From contig CANMIP010000032.1 in assembly GCA_947497945.1 (NCBI GenBank), positions 1-64,000 on the forward strand: 64,000 nt of DNA, read 5' to 3'. The number at the start of each line of letters is the position of its first letter. Within the stretch, counting starts at the first letter, position 1. The stretch comes from an uncultured Tropicimonas sp. Lineage in GTDB: Bacteria; Pseudomonadota; Alphaproteobacteria; Rhodobacterales; Rhodobacteraceae. A program made the position numbers and the translations under genes. The notes below the pieces were generated by a model. It saw only the letters and a list, made by a program, of their open reading frames with translations, had not been told where the DNA came from and searched no databases. Shown piece after piece: positions 36,284 through 44,587 of the stretch.

Positions 36284-37423
36284 ATGACCGACCCCGTTCA
36301 GCTGACCGCCGACCTGATCCGTTGCCCCAGCGTCACGCCCGAGGCGGGTGCCGCGCTTGATCTGCTCGGAACCCTGCTCATCGAGGCCGGATTCACCTGC
36401 ACACGGGTCGACCGAAACGGCACGCCCAATCTCTTTGCGCGGTGGGGCGAGAAGGGGCATGCGCGGAGTTTCGGCTTCAACGGGCATCTGGATGTCGTTC
36501 CGGTTGGCGATGCGGGGTCCTGGACTGTTGATCCCTTTGGCGCAGAGCAGAAGGACGGCTTTCTTTGGGGACGCGGCGCGACGGATATGAAATCCGGCGT
36601 CGCGGCCTTTGCCGCCGCGGCGGTCGATTTCGTGCGCAACACGCCGCCGGATGGCGCCATCCTTCTGACGGTCACCGGCGATGAGGAGGGCGATGCGACC
36701 GACGGCACAACCGCCTTGCTCGACTGGATGGACGCCGAGGGCGAGGCGATGTCGGTCTGCCTTGTCGGCGAGCCGACCTGCCCGGACGAGATGGGCGAAA
36801 TGATGAAGATCGGCCGGCGCGGCTCGATCACCGCCTGGTTCGAGGCGAACGGCGTCCAGGGGCACGCGGCCTATCCGGACCGGGCCCGCAACGCGGTCGC
36901 CGCCATCGCCACGCTGGCCGCCCGGCTTGCCGCGCACACGCTCGATCAGGGCACCGCGCATTTCGACCCATCGACCCTCGCCGTGGTCAATATCGACACC
37001 GGCAATGAAGCGACCAATGTCATCCCCGGAACCAGCCGCGCCGTGGTCAATATCCGCTTCAATGACACCCATAGCGGCGCCAGCCTCACCGAATGGCTCG
37101 ACGCGCAGGCGCAGGAGGTCGCGACGCAGTTCGATCTCGAAATCACCATGACGACCAAGATCTCCGGCGAGAGCTTCCTGACCCCGCCGGGCCCGCTTTC
37201 CGACCTCATCGCCGAGGCCGTCCTCGCAGAGACCGGACGCCGGCCCGGCCTGTCGACCTCCGGCGGCACCTCGGATGCGCGTTTCGTCAAGAACCACTGC
37301 CCGGTTGTCGAGTTCGGACTTGTCGGGCGGACGATGCACCAGGTCGACGAGAGTGTCTCCATCGAGCAGATCGGCCAGCTCAAGGCGGTCTATTCCCGCA
37401 TCCTGCATAGCTATTTCGCCTGA
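36284..37423 (+). CDS. dapE: Succinyl-diaminopimelate desuccinylase
   Basis: 379 aa from the ATG at 36284 (GAGGAG upstream). It cleaves N-succinyl-LL-diaminopimelate in lysine and peptidoglycan precursor synthesis. M20 dizinc peptidase residues: His/Asp in [12 protein letters not shown], Asp in [14 protein letters not shown], the Glu pair in [11 protein letters not shown], and His in GRTMHQVDE near the C-terminus. The [15 protein letters not shown] region is DapE-specific. A classic DapE of usual length. Confidence 0.95.
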   Translation: MTDPVQLTADLIRCPSVTPEAGAALDLLGTLLIEAGFTCTRVDRNGTPNLFARWGEKGHARSFGFNGHLDVVPVGDAGSWTVDPFGAEQKDGFLWGRGATDMKSGVAAFAAAAVDFVRNTPPDGAILLTVTGDEEGDATDGTTALLDWMDAEGEAMSVCLVGEPTCPDEMGEMMKIGRRGSITAWFEANGVQGHAAYPDRARNAVAAIATLAARLAAHTLDQGTAHFDPSTLAVVNIDTGNEATNVIPGTSRAVVNIRFNDTHSGASLTEWLDAQAQEVATQFDLEITMTTKISGESFLTPPGPLSDLIAEAVLAETGRRPGLSTSGGTSDARFVKNHCPVVEFGLVGRTMHQVDESVSIEQIGQLKAVYSRILHSYFA

Positions 37424-37428
37424 GTGCG

Positions 37429-38022
37429 ATGCGCTGCAAGCAACTTGTCATCATGCTCAAGGAGCCGCGTCCGGGCCGGGTCAAGACCCGGCTGGGGCGC
37501 GATATCGGCGCCACGGCGGCCGCCTGGTGGTTCCGCCATCAATGCGCCGGGCTTTTGCGGCGGCTGGAGGACCCGCGCTGGCACCTCTCGCTCGCCGTTT
37601 CGCCGGACCGGGAGGGCCGCGCCTCGCGGGTCTGGCCGACGCATCTGCCACGTATGACCCAGGGGACGGGGGATCTCGGAGACCGCATGGGGCGTGTCTT
37701 TCGGACGGCGCCACCGGGACCGCTTCTCATCATCGGGGCGGATATCCCCGGCATCACGCCGCAGCATATCGACCGCGCCTTCCATGCGCTCGGCCAGAGC
37801 GATGCCGTGCTGGGCCCGGCGCCCGATGGCGGCTACTGGCTGATCGGGCTGAAACGCAGCCGACCGGTCCCGCCGGGGCTGTTCGAAAATGTCCGCTGGT
37901 CAACGCCCTATGCCATGGAAGACACACAACGAAGCCTGGCGCCGTCCCGCGTGGCCCTGACCGACATGCTGGAAGATATAGACACCGTGGCGGATCTTGA
38001 CCGCCTGCGCTCTCAGTCCTGA
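37429..38022 (+). CDS. DUF2064 / TIGR04282-type glycosyltransferase-like protein
   Basis: 197 aa, a GT-A-like nucleotidyl/glycosyltransferase fold: KEPRPGRVKTRLG near the N-terminus binds a nucleotide, IIGADIPGITPQHI holds the DxD-like Asp, and GPAPDGGYWLIGL is the family signature. Members include proteins assigned to arsenosugar biosynthesis, but most have no known function. It starts 5 bp after dapE, and its last 10 bp overlap the end of zapE on the other strand. Confidence 0.8.
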   Translation: MRCKQLVIMLKEPRPGRVKTRLGRDIGATAAAWWFRHQCAGLLRRLEDPRWHLSLAVSPDREGRASRVWPTHLPRMTQGTGDLGDRMGRVFRTAPPGPLLIIGADIPGITPQHIDRAFHALGQSDAVLGPAPDGGYWLIGLKRSRPVPPGLFENVRWSTPYAMEDTQRSLAPSRVALTDMLEDIDTVADLDRLRSQS

Positions 38023-39113
38023 CTCGCGCCCCAATCAGCCGCCTGCATTTCCCGCAGGCGGCTCGCGGTGCGCTCGAATTCGAACGTCCCCTCGCCTTCG
38101 AGATAGAGCATTTCCGGCTCTGCGGCCGCCGAACAGATCAGCTTCACTTTCGCCTCGTAGAGCGCGTCGATCAAAGTCACGAAGCGTTTTGCCTCGTTGA
38201 AATTCGATCGTCCCAGGCAGGGAATATCCGTCAGGATCAGCACTTTGGCAGTCTCGGCGATGGCCAGGTAGTCCGCCGGGCCAAGCGGAACGCCGCAGAG
38301 GTCGAAGAAGCCGGCCCGGGCAACCCCGTTGCGAAAGGCCGGAATCTCCACCGGCCGGGCCTTGACCGTCAGCACCAGCGGCGGCGCGTCGCCGCCCGAG
38401 AGGTCGTCCCAGACCGACTGGATCGCTTCGCGCGCGCTGTGGTCATTGGGCGTGAAATAGACCGGTGATCCGGACAGCCGATCCTGCCGGTAATCCTTGT
38501 CCGTGACCAGCTCATGCACGACCATGCGGGTCTTGATCATGTCGATGAAGGGCAGGAACAGCTCGCGCTGCAGTCCGTTCTTGTACAGGTCGTCCGGCAC
38601 CCGGTTGGAGGTTGTGACGACCACGACGCCGGCCTTGAAGAGCTGCTCGAAGAGGCGGCCCACGATCATCGCGTCGGCAATGTCCGAGATCTGCATCTCG
38701 TCGAAACAGAGCAGGTCGACATGGGCGATGACTTCCTCGGCCACTGGCAGGATCGCGTCACTCACCTTGCGCTTGCGCGCCTCGTGCAGCCCGGCATGGA
38801 TTTCCTGCATGAAGGCGTGGAAATGGACGCGCCGTTTGCGCGGGGTGCGCGCCGCCTCGAAAAAGAGATCCATCAGCATGGATTTCCCGCGCCCGACCCC
38901 GCCCCAGAGATAGAGGCCGCGCACCGGTTCGGGATCGGCGGGTTTGGAGAACAGTCCACGCAACCCGCCCGCCCTGGGCGGCGCGGCGGCGCGGTGCGAC
39001 ATCTCGTGACGCACGCGCTCCAGTTCGGGCAGCGCGGCGGTCTGGGCCGCGTCGGGCGTCAGCAGCCCCTCCGCGACGCGGTCATTGTAGATTTCGATCA
39101 GTGTCCGGGTCAT
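38013..39113 (-). CDS. zapE: Cell-division ATPase ZapE (AFG1-like)
   Basis: 366 aa. The P-loop GGVGRGKS lies at 71-78, followed by MLMDLFFEAA, and the Walker B is LLCFDEMQISDIADAMI; the arginine finger is in TTSNRVPDDLYKNGLQRELFLPFI. ZapE binds FtsZ and destabilises Z-rings under stress in E. coli. The length and motif set match AFG1/LACE1-like ATPases. Convergent overlap (10 bp) with the DUF2064 gene. Confidence 0.93.
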   Translation of the reverse strand: MTRTLIEIYNDRVAEGLLTPDAAQTAALPELERVRHEMSHRAAAPPRAGGLRGLFSKPADPEPVRGLYLWGGVGRGKSMLMDLFFEAARTPRKRRVHFHAFMQEIHAGLHEARKRKVSDAILPVAEEVIAHVDLLCFDEMQISDIADAMIVGRLFEQLFKAGVVVVTTSNRVPDDLYKNGLQRELFLPFIDMIKTRMVVHELVTDKDYRQDRLSGSPVYFTPNDHSAREAIQSVWDDLSGGDAPPLVLTVKARPVEIPAFRNGVARAGFFDLCGVPLGPADYLAIAETAKVLILTDIPCLGRSNFNEAKRFVTLIDALYEAKVKLICSAAAEPEMLYLEGEGTFEFERTASRLREMQAADWGASQD

Positions 39114-39188
39114 CGGGGACGGTTTAGGCGCGGTTGTTCGGATTTGGAAGCCGCCATCGGTCGCAGGCGGCGGGCGATGAACGGCGGG

Positions 39189-39821
39189 CTAGGGCGCGTC
39201 GGGCTGGGTGTCGGGATGGGCGCGCTCGAAGGCGGGCAGGGCGAGCGCAGTTTCCTCGATCTCGCGCAGCCGCCCGAATGGTGAAAGATCGAGCCCCCAG
39301 CGATGCGCATTATAGAGCTGTGCCACGAGGCAGATATCGGCCAGCATGGGCGTGTCGCCAAAGCAGAAACGCGGACCCTCCGGCAACATTGCCTGAAAGG
39401 CGGTGAGCCCTTCGGCCATCCAATGCAACATCCAGCTTCTTGCCTGCGCGTCGTCCGCGCCATGCGCGGTTCTGAGCCGTTTTACGACGCGCAGGTTGTT
39501 CACCGGGTGAATGTCGAGCGCAATGACATGGGCCGCCGCCTGCATCCGCGCCCGTTTCAGGGGATCGGCAGGCAAAAAGGGCGGTTGCGGGACGAGATGG
39601 TCGAGATAGTCGAGGATGGCGAGCGATTGGGTCAGGGCGGTCCCGTCGGCAAGAACCAGCGTCGGCACGCCCGCGGCAGGGTTCAGGGCGCGGTATGTCT
39701 CGCTCCGCTGCGTTCCGGCCACCAGATCCACCGGGACCGTCTCGAAGGTCAACCCCTTGAGATTGAGGGCGATGCGGACCCGGTAGGAGGTGGTCGAGCG
39801 CCAATAGGAATAGAGCTTCAT
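39189..39821 (-). CDS. maiA: Zeta-class GST: maleylacetoacetate / maleylpyruvate isomerase
   Basis: 210 aa. The zeta signature SYWRSTTSYRVRIALNLKGL at the N-terminus holds the glutathione-activating Ser. The C-terminal LADICLVAQLYNA segment is the GST helical domain. It isomerises cis ring-fission products such as maleylacetoacetate (tyrosine/homogentisate path) or maleylpyruvate (gentisate path). It is the last gene of a coupled operon with an aromatic hydroxylase, but no ring-cleaving dioxygenase or hydrolase is in the window. Confidence 0.88.
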   Translation of the reverse strand: MKLYSYWRSTTSYRVRIALNLKGLTFETVPVDLVAGTQRSETYRALNPAAGVPTLVLADGTALTQSLAILDYLDHLVPQPPFLPADPLKRARMQAAAHVIALDIHPVNNLRVVKRLRTAHGADDAQARSWMLHWMAEGLTAFQAMLPEGPRFCFGDTPMLADICLVAQLYNAHRWGLDLSPFGRLREIEETALALPAFERAHPDTQPDAP

Positions 39822-40018
39822 CCGGCCCCCGTGTCGCGCGCGGCTTCCAGTGCCGCCGCGAGCGTGCCGCGGTCGCCGACATGGTTGGCCAGGATGAGCA
39901 GCAGCCGCGCGTTGAACGCGTCGCTCTCGGATTTGCTCAGCCCGTCATGCACGGCCAGCAGTTCAGCGTAGAAATCATCAGCGCCGGCGATATTCGGGGT
40001 CAGGATCAGGGGGCTCAT
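39818..40018 (-). CDS. DUF2783 small protein
   Basis: 66 aa, recognisable by LTPNIAGADDFYAELLAVHDGLSKSESDAFNARLLLILANHVGD. It overlaps both neighbours by 4 bp (ATGA junctions). DUF2783 proteins are commonly found beside aromatic FAD hydroxylases and have no known activity; a stabilising or partner role for the hydroxylase is inferred from context. Confidence 0.85.
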   Translation of the reverse strand: MSPLILTPNIAGADDFYAELLAVHDGLSKSESDAFNARLLLILANHVGDRGTLAAALEAARDTGAG

Positions 40019-41637
40019 GCCGGGATCTCCTTGCCGCAGCTCCGGCGCAGCGCGGCACGGAGGCGGACCTCATCGTAGCTTTCGAAGCGGGCGGCGACAT
40101 GCTGGTCCGGCCGGATCAGGTAGACCGCGGATCTTGCCTCCCCGAGATAGCGTTCAGCCAAAGCGCCGGTGGGATCGTCGCGGGTCGAGAGCGCGAGCCG
40201 GCGAAGCGTGATGCCGTCCTCCTGCAAGACGTCCGGTGCGTCGCAGTTGAAGGTGAGCAATGTGAACCCGTCGCCAAGGCGGCGCAGCAGGAAGCTTTCG
40301 GCCAGCGGGGCGTCGGGGCAGGGAGCGCCCGGCCGGCTTCGGGCCGGTCCGCCGGGCAGCGCGTCCTCGGTGTTCAGAGGCGAGCCGTCATGGATGCAGG
40401 GCACCGAGAGCCGGCCGGAATTGACCAGCGGACGGGCGAAAGGGTGATGTTCGGACAGGTCGAGGACCGCGTCGCGCAGGATCCGGCTCATCTCCGATTT
40501 CGGGGTGATGAAGTCGGTGGAGCGTGAGGAGTTGAGGATATTCTCATCCGCACCCTGGATGCGCTCGACATCGTAGCTGTCGAGCAGGCGCTCCGGGGCC
40601 AGCCCATCCATCACCAGCTTGAGTTTCCACGCCAGGTTGTCGGTATCCTGAAGCCCGGAATTGGCGCCGCGCGCCCCGAAGGGCGAGACCTGGTGGGCGG
40701 AATCGCCAGCGAAGATCACCCGCCCGTGGCGGAACCGCTCCATGCGCCGACACTGGAAGGTGTAGATCGAGACCCATTCCAGCTCGAACTTCACCTCATC
40801 GCCCAGCATTGCCCGGAGGCGTGGGATGACGTTTTCCGGCTTCTTCTCTTCGTCCTTGTCGATGTCCCAGCCGAGCTGGAGGTCGATCCGCCAGACCCCG
40901 TCCGGCTGCTTGTGGAGCAGCGCGGACTGGCCGCGATTGAAGGGCGGGTCGAACCAGAACCAGCGTTCGGTCGGGAAGTCGGCCTCCATCACCACATCGG
41001 CGATGAGGAAATTGTCCTCGAAGACGCGGCCGACGAAATCCAGCCCCAGCATGGCGCGGGTCGGCGAGCCGGCGCCGTCGCAGGCGATCAGCCAGTCGGC
41101 CCGCAGGTCGTACTCCCCCTCCGGTGTGTCGACCAGAAGCGCCACGTGGTCGCCCTTCTCTTCGACCCGCAGGAGCTTGTTTCCGCCCCGGATCTCGATC
41201 GGCTTGCCCTCGGCTTCCAGCTCGCGAACGCGCTCCACGAGATATTGCTCGAAATAGTATTGCTGGAGATTGATGAAGGCGGGCCGCTCGTGGCCTTCCT
41301 CCGGCAGCAGGTTGAACTCATAGACCTGCCGCTCATCGAAGAAGACCTTGCCGGTCTCCCACTCGACCCCCTTCTCCACCATCGGCTGGCCGCAGCCGAG
41401 CCGGTCGAGGATCTCCAGCGGGCGCTTGGCAAAACAGATGGCGCGGGAGCCGAAGCTCACCTTGTCATTCTCGTCCAGCACCACGACGGGCACGTCCTGC
41501 TGCGCGAGGTCGATGGCGGCGGCGAGCCCGATGGGGCCGGCGCCAATCACCACGACCGGGTGGCGGATGGTATGAACGCAGTCCTGATCCGGGCTGCGCG
41601 CATACGGATAGAGCGGTTCTTCGAAAATCTTTTTCAT
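40015..41637 (-). CDS. FAD-dependent aromatic hydroxylase (PheA/TfdB family)
   Basis: 540 aa from the ATG at 41637 after a G-rich ribosome-binding site; four further codons are open upstream. The N-terminal dinucleotide site is VVVIGAGPIGLAAAIDLA near residue 30, the DG motif is LIACDGAGSPTR, and the GD motif is VIFAGDSAHQVSPFGARGANSGLQDTDNLAWKL. The C-terminal thioredoxin-like domain (about 400-540) fits the MhpA/phenol hydroxylase group. It hydroxylates an aromatic ring; the substrate is unknown. Coupled with DUF2783 and the isomerase downstream, and with an MBL gene upstream. Confidence 0.87.
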   Translation of the reverse strand: MKKIFEEPLYPYARSPDQDCVHTIRHPVVVIGAGPIGLAAAIDLAQQDVPVVVLDENDKVSFGSRAICFAKRPLEILDRLGCGQPMVEKGVEWETGKVFFDERQVYEFNLLPEEGHERPAFINLQQYYFEQYLVERVRELEAEGKPIEIRGGNKLLRVEEKGDHVALLVDTPEGEYDLRADWLIACDGAGSPTRAMLGLDFVGRVFEDNFLIADVVMEADFPTERWFWFDPPFNRGQSALLHKQPDGVWRIDLQLGWDIDKDEEKKPENVIPRLRAMLGDEVKFELEWVSIYTFQCRRMERFRHGRVIFAGDSAHQVSPFGARGANSGLQDTDNLAWKLKLVMDGLAPERLLDSYDVERIQGADENILNSSRSTDFITPKSEMSRILRDAVLDLSEHHPFARPLVNSGRLSVPCIHDGSPLNTEDALPGGPARSRPGAPCPDAPLAESFLLRRLGDGFTLLTFNCDAPDVLQEDGITLRRLALSTRDDPTGALAERYLGEARSAVYLIRPDQHVAARFESYDEVRLRAALRRSCGKEIPA

Positions 41638-41658
41638 CTCTCCCCCCAATGGCGAGGC

Positions 41659-42609
41659 TCAGCCCTGAAGCTGGGCCCACATCTCCAGGTCGCGCTCGGC
41701 GGTCCAGATACGCGGCGTGTCGATGCCGCGCGCCTCGTCATAGGCACGGGCGACATTGAAGGGCAGGCAATGCTCATAGATCGCGTAATCGGCGAATTTC
41801 GGGTCGCATTCCGCGCGCACGGCGTCCCAGACCTCCTTGAGCGAACCGCCCCGCGCCGCAACCTTTGCCGCCGGGCGGTAGGTGGAGAGGACGAAATCGC
41901 GGGTGTTCTCGATGGCCTTGCCGACCATTTCCTTGCCCACAAGCGCGTCGCCACGGCCCGGCGCGATGGCGTCGACATCGAAGCTGGCGATATTGTCCAG
42001 CGTTCCGGACCAGTCCTTGAAGTGCCCGTCGCCACAATAGCAGGCGGAGTGATATTCGACGATATCGCCGGTGAACATGACGTTCTGGTCCGGCACGTGG
42101 ATGACCATGTCGCCCGCCGTATGGGCGCGGCCAAGCTGCATAAGGTCCACCCGGCGCTTGCCAAGGAAGACGGACATCCGCCCGGTGAATGTCGTGGTCG
42201 GCCATGTCAGGCCGGGAATGCTTTCATGGCCTTCGAAGAGACGCGGAAACCGTTGGAATTCGCTGTCCCAGTCTTCCTGCCCGCGCTCGACCACCATGGC
42301 GCGCGCCGCCTCTGACATCAGGATCTGATGCGCCCCGAAGGCCGAGGCGCCGAGCACGCGGACGGCGTGGTAATGGGTCAGCGCGACATGGGTGATCGGC
42401 TTGTCCGTCACCTGGCGGACCTTCTCGATCACCTTGTTCGCAAGCCGCGGCGTGGCCTGGGCCTCGACGATCATCACGCTGTCATCGCCGATGATCACCC
42501 CCGAGTTGGGGTCGCCCTCGGCGGTGAAGGCATAGAGCCCGTCGCCGACCTCGGTGAAGCTGATTGCCTTTTCGCCCATATCCCCCTGGGATGCGAATTC
42601 CTTGGCCAT
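41659..42609 (-). CDS. Metallo-beta-lactamase-fold protein with variant HYHAVR motif
   Basis: 316 aa from the ATG at 42609, with GGGAGGA 8 nt upstream. The MBL fold is seen in GVIIGDDSVMIVEAQATP and LTHYHAVRVLGA. The canonical HxHxDH metal motif is changed to H-Y-H-A-V-R, so the Asp/His pair that holds the second metal is absent. Later ligands (AHTAGDMVIH, FTGDIVEYHSACYCGDGH) remain. First gene of the operon and divergent from marR. Its activity may be a single-metal hydrolase or another chemistry. Confidence 0.87.
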   Translation of the reverse strand: MAKEFASQGDMGEKAISFTEVGDGLYAFTAEGDPNSGVIIGDDSVMIVEAQATPRLANKVIEKVRQVTDKPITHVALTHYHAVRVLGASAFGAHQILMSEAARAMVVERGQEDWDSEFQRFPRLFEGHESIPGLTWPTTTFTGRMSVFLGKRRVDLMQLGRAHTAGDMVIHVPDQNVMFTGDIVEYHSACYCGDGHFKDWSGTLDNIASFDVDAIAPGRGDALVGKEMVGKAIENTRDFVLSTYRPAAKVAARGGSLKEVWDAVRAECDPKFADYAIYEHCLPFNVARAYDEARGIDTPRIWTAERDLEMWAQLQG

Positions 42610-42680
42610 ATGGGCCGTCCTCCCTGATTTGCGGAGCCATTCTTGTGTTGCCCCGTCGCGCGCGCTAGTTTGATCGGAAT

Positions 42681-42700
42681 ATCGTTTCAGTCGCAACGAT
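42681..42700. promoter_or_regulatory. Operator-like palindrome 1 in the MBL/marR intergenic region
   Basis: ATCGTT (42681-42686) and AACGAT (42695-42700) form an inverted repeat with an 8-bp spacer. It lies 72 bp upstream of the MBL start and 45 bp upstream of marR, a position where MarR binding could block one or both promoters. Confidence 0.65.
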
Positions 42701-42705
42701 TGTCA

Positions 42706-42729
42706 ATCTCGTTTCGTATGAAACGAAAT
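42706..42729. promoter_or_regulatory. Operator-like palindrome 2 upstream of marR
   Basis: TCGTTTC (42709-42715), a GTAT spacer, and GAAACGA (42720-42726) form a perfect 7-bp inverted repeat. Two further pairs (AT...AT) at the outside extend it to 24 bp with one mismatch. It ends 15 bp before the marR start codon and shares TCGTT/AACGA with palindrome 1. It is inferred to be the autoregulatory operator of the MarR protein. Confidence 0.75.
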
Positions 42730-42744
42730 CCCATGGAGACCGCC

Positions 42745-43236
42745 ATGACGCGAGATGCGTTCAACCTGTCCGACTTCCTGCCCTACCGCCTGGCGGTGCT
42801 CTCGGAGCGGATCAGCAAGCGGATCTCGCGGGTCTATGGCGAGAAATACGATCTCTCGCTGCCGGAATGGCGGGTGATCGTGCATCTTTCGCGCTGTCAT
42901 CGGGTGTCTGTGCGGGAGATTCATAACTGCGTGAACCTCGAAAAACCGCGGGTGAGCCGGGCCGTCTCTCGGCTTGAAGCCGCGGGGCTGGTGGTCAAGG
43001 AAGCCGGGGCAACGGACCACCGTCTGGTCGAGATATCGCTGACACCGACCGGTTGGGAGGTCCTCGATGGCATCGTGCCGGAAGCGCAGGCGGTCGAGGC
43101 GAGGTTGCTCGGGAGCTTGTCGGACGAAGAACAGGCGGTGCTGATCGCGTTGATGGAACGCCTGCATGACGAGCTGGACCGGGATCCGAAAGCCGCGCGA
43201 CGCTCGCGGATGGATCGGGACGGTGCGAGCACCTGA
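42745..43236 (+). CDS. MarR-family transcriptional regulator
   Basis: 163 aa from the ATG at 42745, 7 nt after GGAG; two longer starts lie inside the operator. The winged helix covers about 40-105: EWRVIVHLSRCHRVSVREIHNCVNLEKPRVSRAVSRLEAAGLVVKEAGATDHRLVEISLT. MarR proteins usually repress a divergent catabolic operon and are released by an aromatic ligand, so it probably controls the MBL-hydroxylase-isomerase operon. The ligand is unknown. Confidence 0.9.
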   Translation: MTRDAFNLSDFLPYRLAVLSERISKRISRVYGEKYDLSLPEWRVIVHLSRCHRVSVREIHNCVNLEKPRVSRAVSRLEAAGLVVKEAGATDHRLVEISLTPTGWEVLDGIVPEAQAVEARLLGSLSDEEQAVLIALMERLHDELDRDPKAARRSRMDRDGAST

Positions 43237-43281
43237 AGCAAACCCGTCGCCCCCGCGGGATCCTCTGATCGAGGCGCAACC

Positions 43282-43334
43282 GCGCCCGCGCAGCGGGCGC
43301 CCGGCCCGACGGGAGGAGCGCATCTGCGATGCGC
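43282..43334. repeat. Double-hairpin intergenic repeat, copy A
   Basis: Two adjacent perfect hairpins: GCGCCCGC/GCGGGCGC (43282-43289 and 43293-43300) and GCGCATC/GATGCGC (43318-43324 and 43328-43334). They are separated by a C/G-rich spacer and followed by GGGAGGGAAGCCCCC. The same layout and downstream GGGAAGCCCC occur at 53978-54039. It lies between marR and the FMN riboswitch and may end marR transcription. Confidence 0.55.
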
Positions 43335-43436
43335 CGACGACGGGAGGGAAGCCCCCGGACCGGGTCACGGCGTCACGGCGGATTGTGCCCGGCCGCGCCG
43401 CGCTTTAGGGTGCGTGCGCGGCCAAATCGGTCGCGT

Positions 43437-43577
43437 CGTTCTCAGGGCGGGGTGAAATTCCCCACCGGCGGTATGCGGCCTTCGAGCCGCGAGCCCGCGA
43501 GCGCCTCCTTTCGGGGAGGGTCAGCAGATCCGGTGAGAGGCCGGAGCCGACGGTTAAAGTCCGGATGAAAGAGAGCG
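43437..43577 (+). promoter_or_regulatory. FMN riboswitch (RFN element)
   Basis: The conserved RFN blocks are all present in order: AGGGCGGGGTGAAATTCCC near 43444, CACCGGCGGTA, AGCCCGCGAGCG, GGTCAGCAGATCCGGTGAGA, GGAGCCGACGGTTAAAGTC, and GATGAAAGAGAG. The closing P1 stem pairs CGTTCTC (43437-43443) with GAGAGCG (43571-43577). It lies 79 bp before the transporter start. FMN binding should lower expression of the downstream gene. Confidence 0.95.
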
Positions 43578-43606
43578 GACATGGGCTGGCCCTGCACGGG
43601 CCGGTC

Positions 43607-43654
43607 GCGTTGTCCTGTCTGCCTTGAGTCGTGAGCGGAGAGAAAGGACAACGC
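43607..43654 (+). promoter_or_regulatory. Shine-Dalgarno-sequestering hairpin (riboswitch expression platform)
   Basis: GCGTTGTCCT (43607-43616) pairs perfectly over 10 bp with AGGACAACGC (43645-43654), which contains the AGGA ribosome-binding site 7 nt before the ATG at 43656. A G/C-rich hairpin GGCCC/GGGCC (about 43588-43602) sits between it and the aptamer. There is no T-tract. This fits translational rather than transcriptional control. Confidence 0.8.
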
Positions 43655-43655
43655 C

Positions 43656-44549
43656 ATGACTCGCATATCCCACGCATTCGGCCCGTCGGTCGCCGGTGCG
43701 TTTTTCATGATCGCGGCGGGGGCGCTCTTTGCCGCCGTCAACACGCTGGTCCAGTATGGCGCCATGGTGCAGGGGATTGCCCCGGCCCGGCTTGCCTTCT
43801 GGCAATATCTCATCGCCTTGTGTTTCTCGCTGCCCTGGCTCTGGTCCCACGGCGTCGCCGCCCTGCGGACGCGAGCGCTAGGATGGCACCTGCTGCGCGT
43901 CGGTTTCGCGGCGGCGGGCGTTCAGCTCTGGGTGACCGGGCTCGCCCATGTGCCGATCTGGCAAGCCATTGCGCTGATCATGCTGGCGCCGATGTTCGTC
44001 ACCATCGGTGCGGTGCTCTTCCTGCGCGAGGTCGCTTCGGCGCAGCGCTGGACCGCCGTGGCAGTCGGGTTCGCGGGTGGCATGGTCATTCTGGCGCCCT
44101 GGTCTGAAGCCTTTACACCGCATGCGCTGCTTCCTGTCGGTGCGGCGGCGCTCTGGGCGGCTTCCTCTGTTGTGACCAAGTTCCTGACATGGCGCGAGAC
44201 GCCCGAAACCCTGACGGTCTACCTGTTGCTCCTGCTGACACCGGTCAATGCGGCGGTGGCCTGGGGGGACGGGTTCGGGCTCGATTTCGGAGCGTCCGGG
44301 CTGTTGCTGGTCTCGACCGGATTGCTGACGGCTCTGGCGCAATATGCCATCGCGCGCGCCTACAGCCTCGCGGACGCCGCCTATCTGCAGCCTTTCGACC
44401 ATGTGAAGCTGGTGTTCAACGTTCTGCTCGGCGCGGCGGTCTTCGGCTTCTACCCGCCGGGGAGCCTGTGGATCGGCGCGGCCCTGATCATCGGTGCGTC
44501 GTCCTGGTTGCTGTTGCAGGATGAAGGCGCGGTGGAGGCGACCGCCTAG
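43656..44549 (+). CDS. ribN: EamA/DMT-family transporter, probable riboflavin importer RibN
   Basis: 297 aa with about ten hydrophobic helices in two EamA repeats (about 12-145 and 155-290). Start at 43656 is fixed by the AGGA site in the riboswitch hairpin. Rhizobium and other alphaproteobacterial RibN proteins are DMT carriers under FMN riboswitches that take up riboflavin or flavins. The riboswitch is the main evidence for the substrate; the protein alone only says drug/metabolite transporter. No other rib gene is nearby. Confidence 0.85.
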   Translation: MTRISHAFGPSVAGAFFMIAAGALFAAVNTLVQYGAMVQGIAPARLAFWQYLIALCFSLPWLWSHGVAALRTRALGWHLLRVGFAAAGVQLWVTGLAHVPIWQAIALIMLAPMFVTIGAVLFLREVASAQRWTAVAVGFAGGMVILAPWSEAFTPHALLPVGAAALWAASSVVTKFLTWRETPETLTVYLLLLLTPVNAAVAWGDGFGLDFGASGLLLVSTGLLTALAQYAIARAYSLADAAYLQPFDHVKLVFNVLLGAAVFGFYPPGSLWIGAALIIGASSWLLLQDEGAVEATA

Positions 44550-44587
44550 AACCGGGAGGGGGCATTGGGGCCGAGCGCCTGTCGGCA

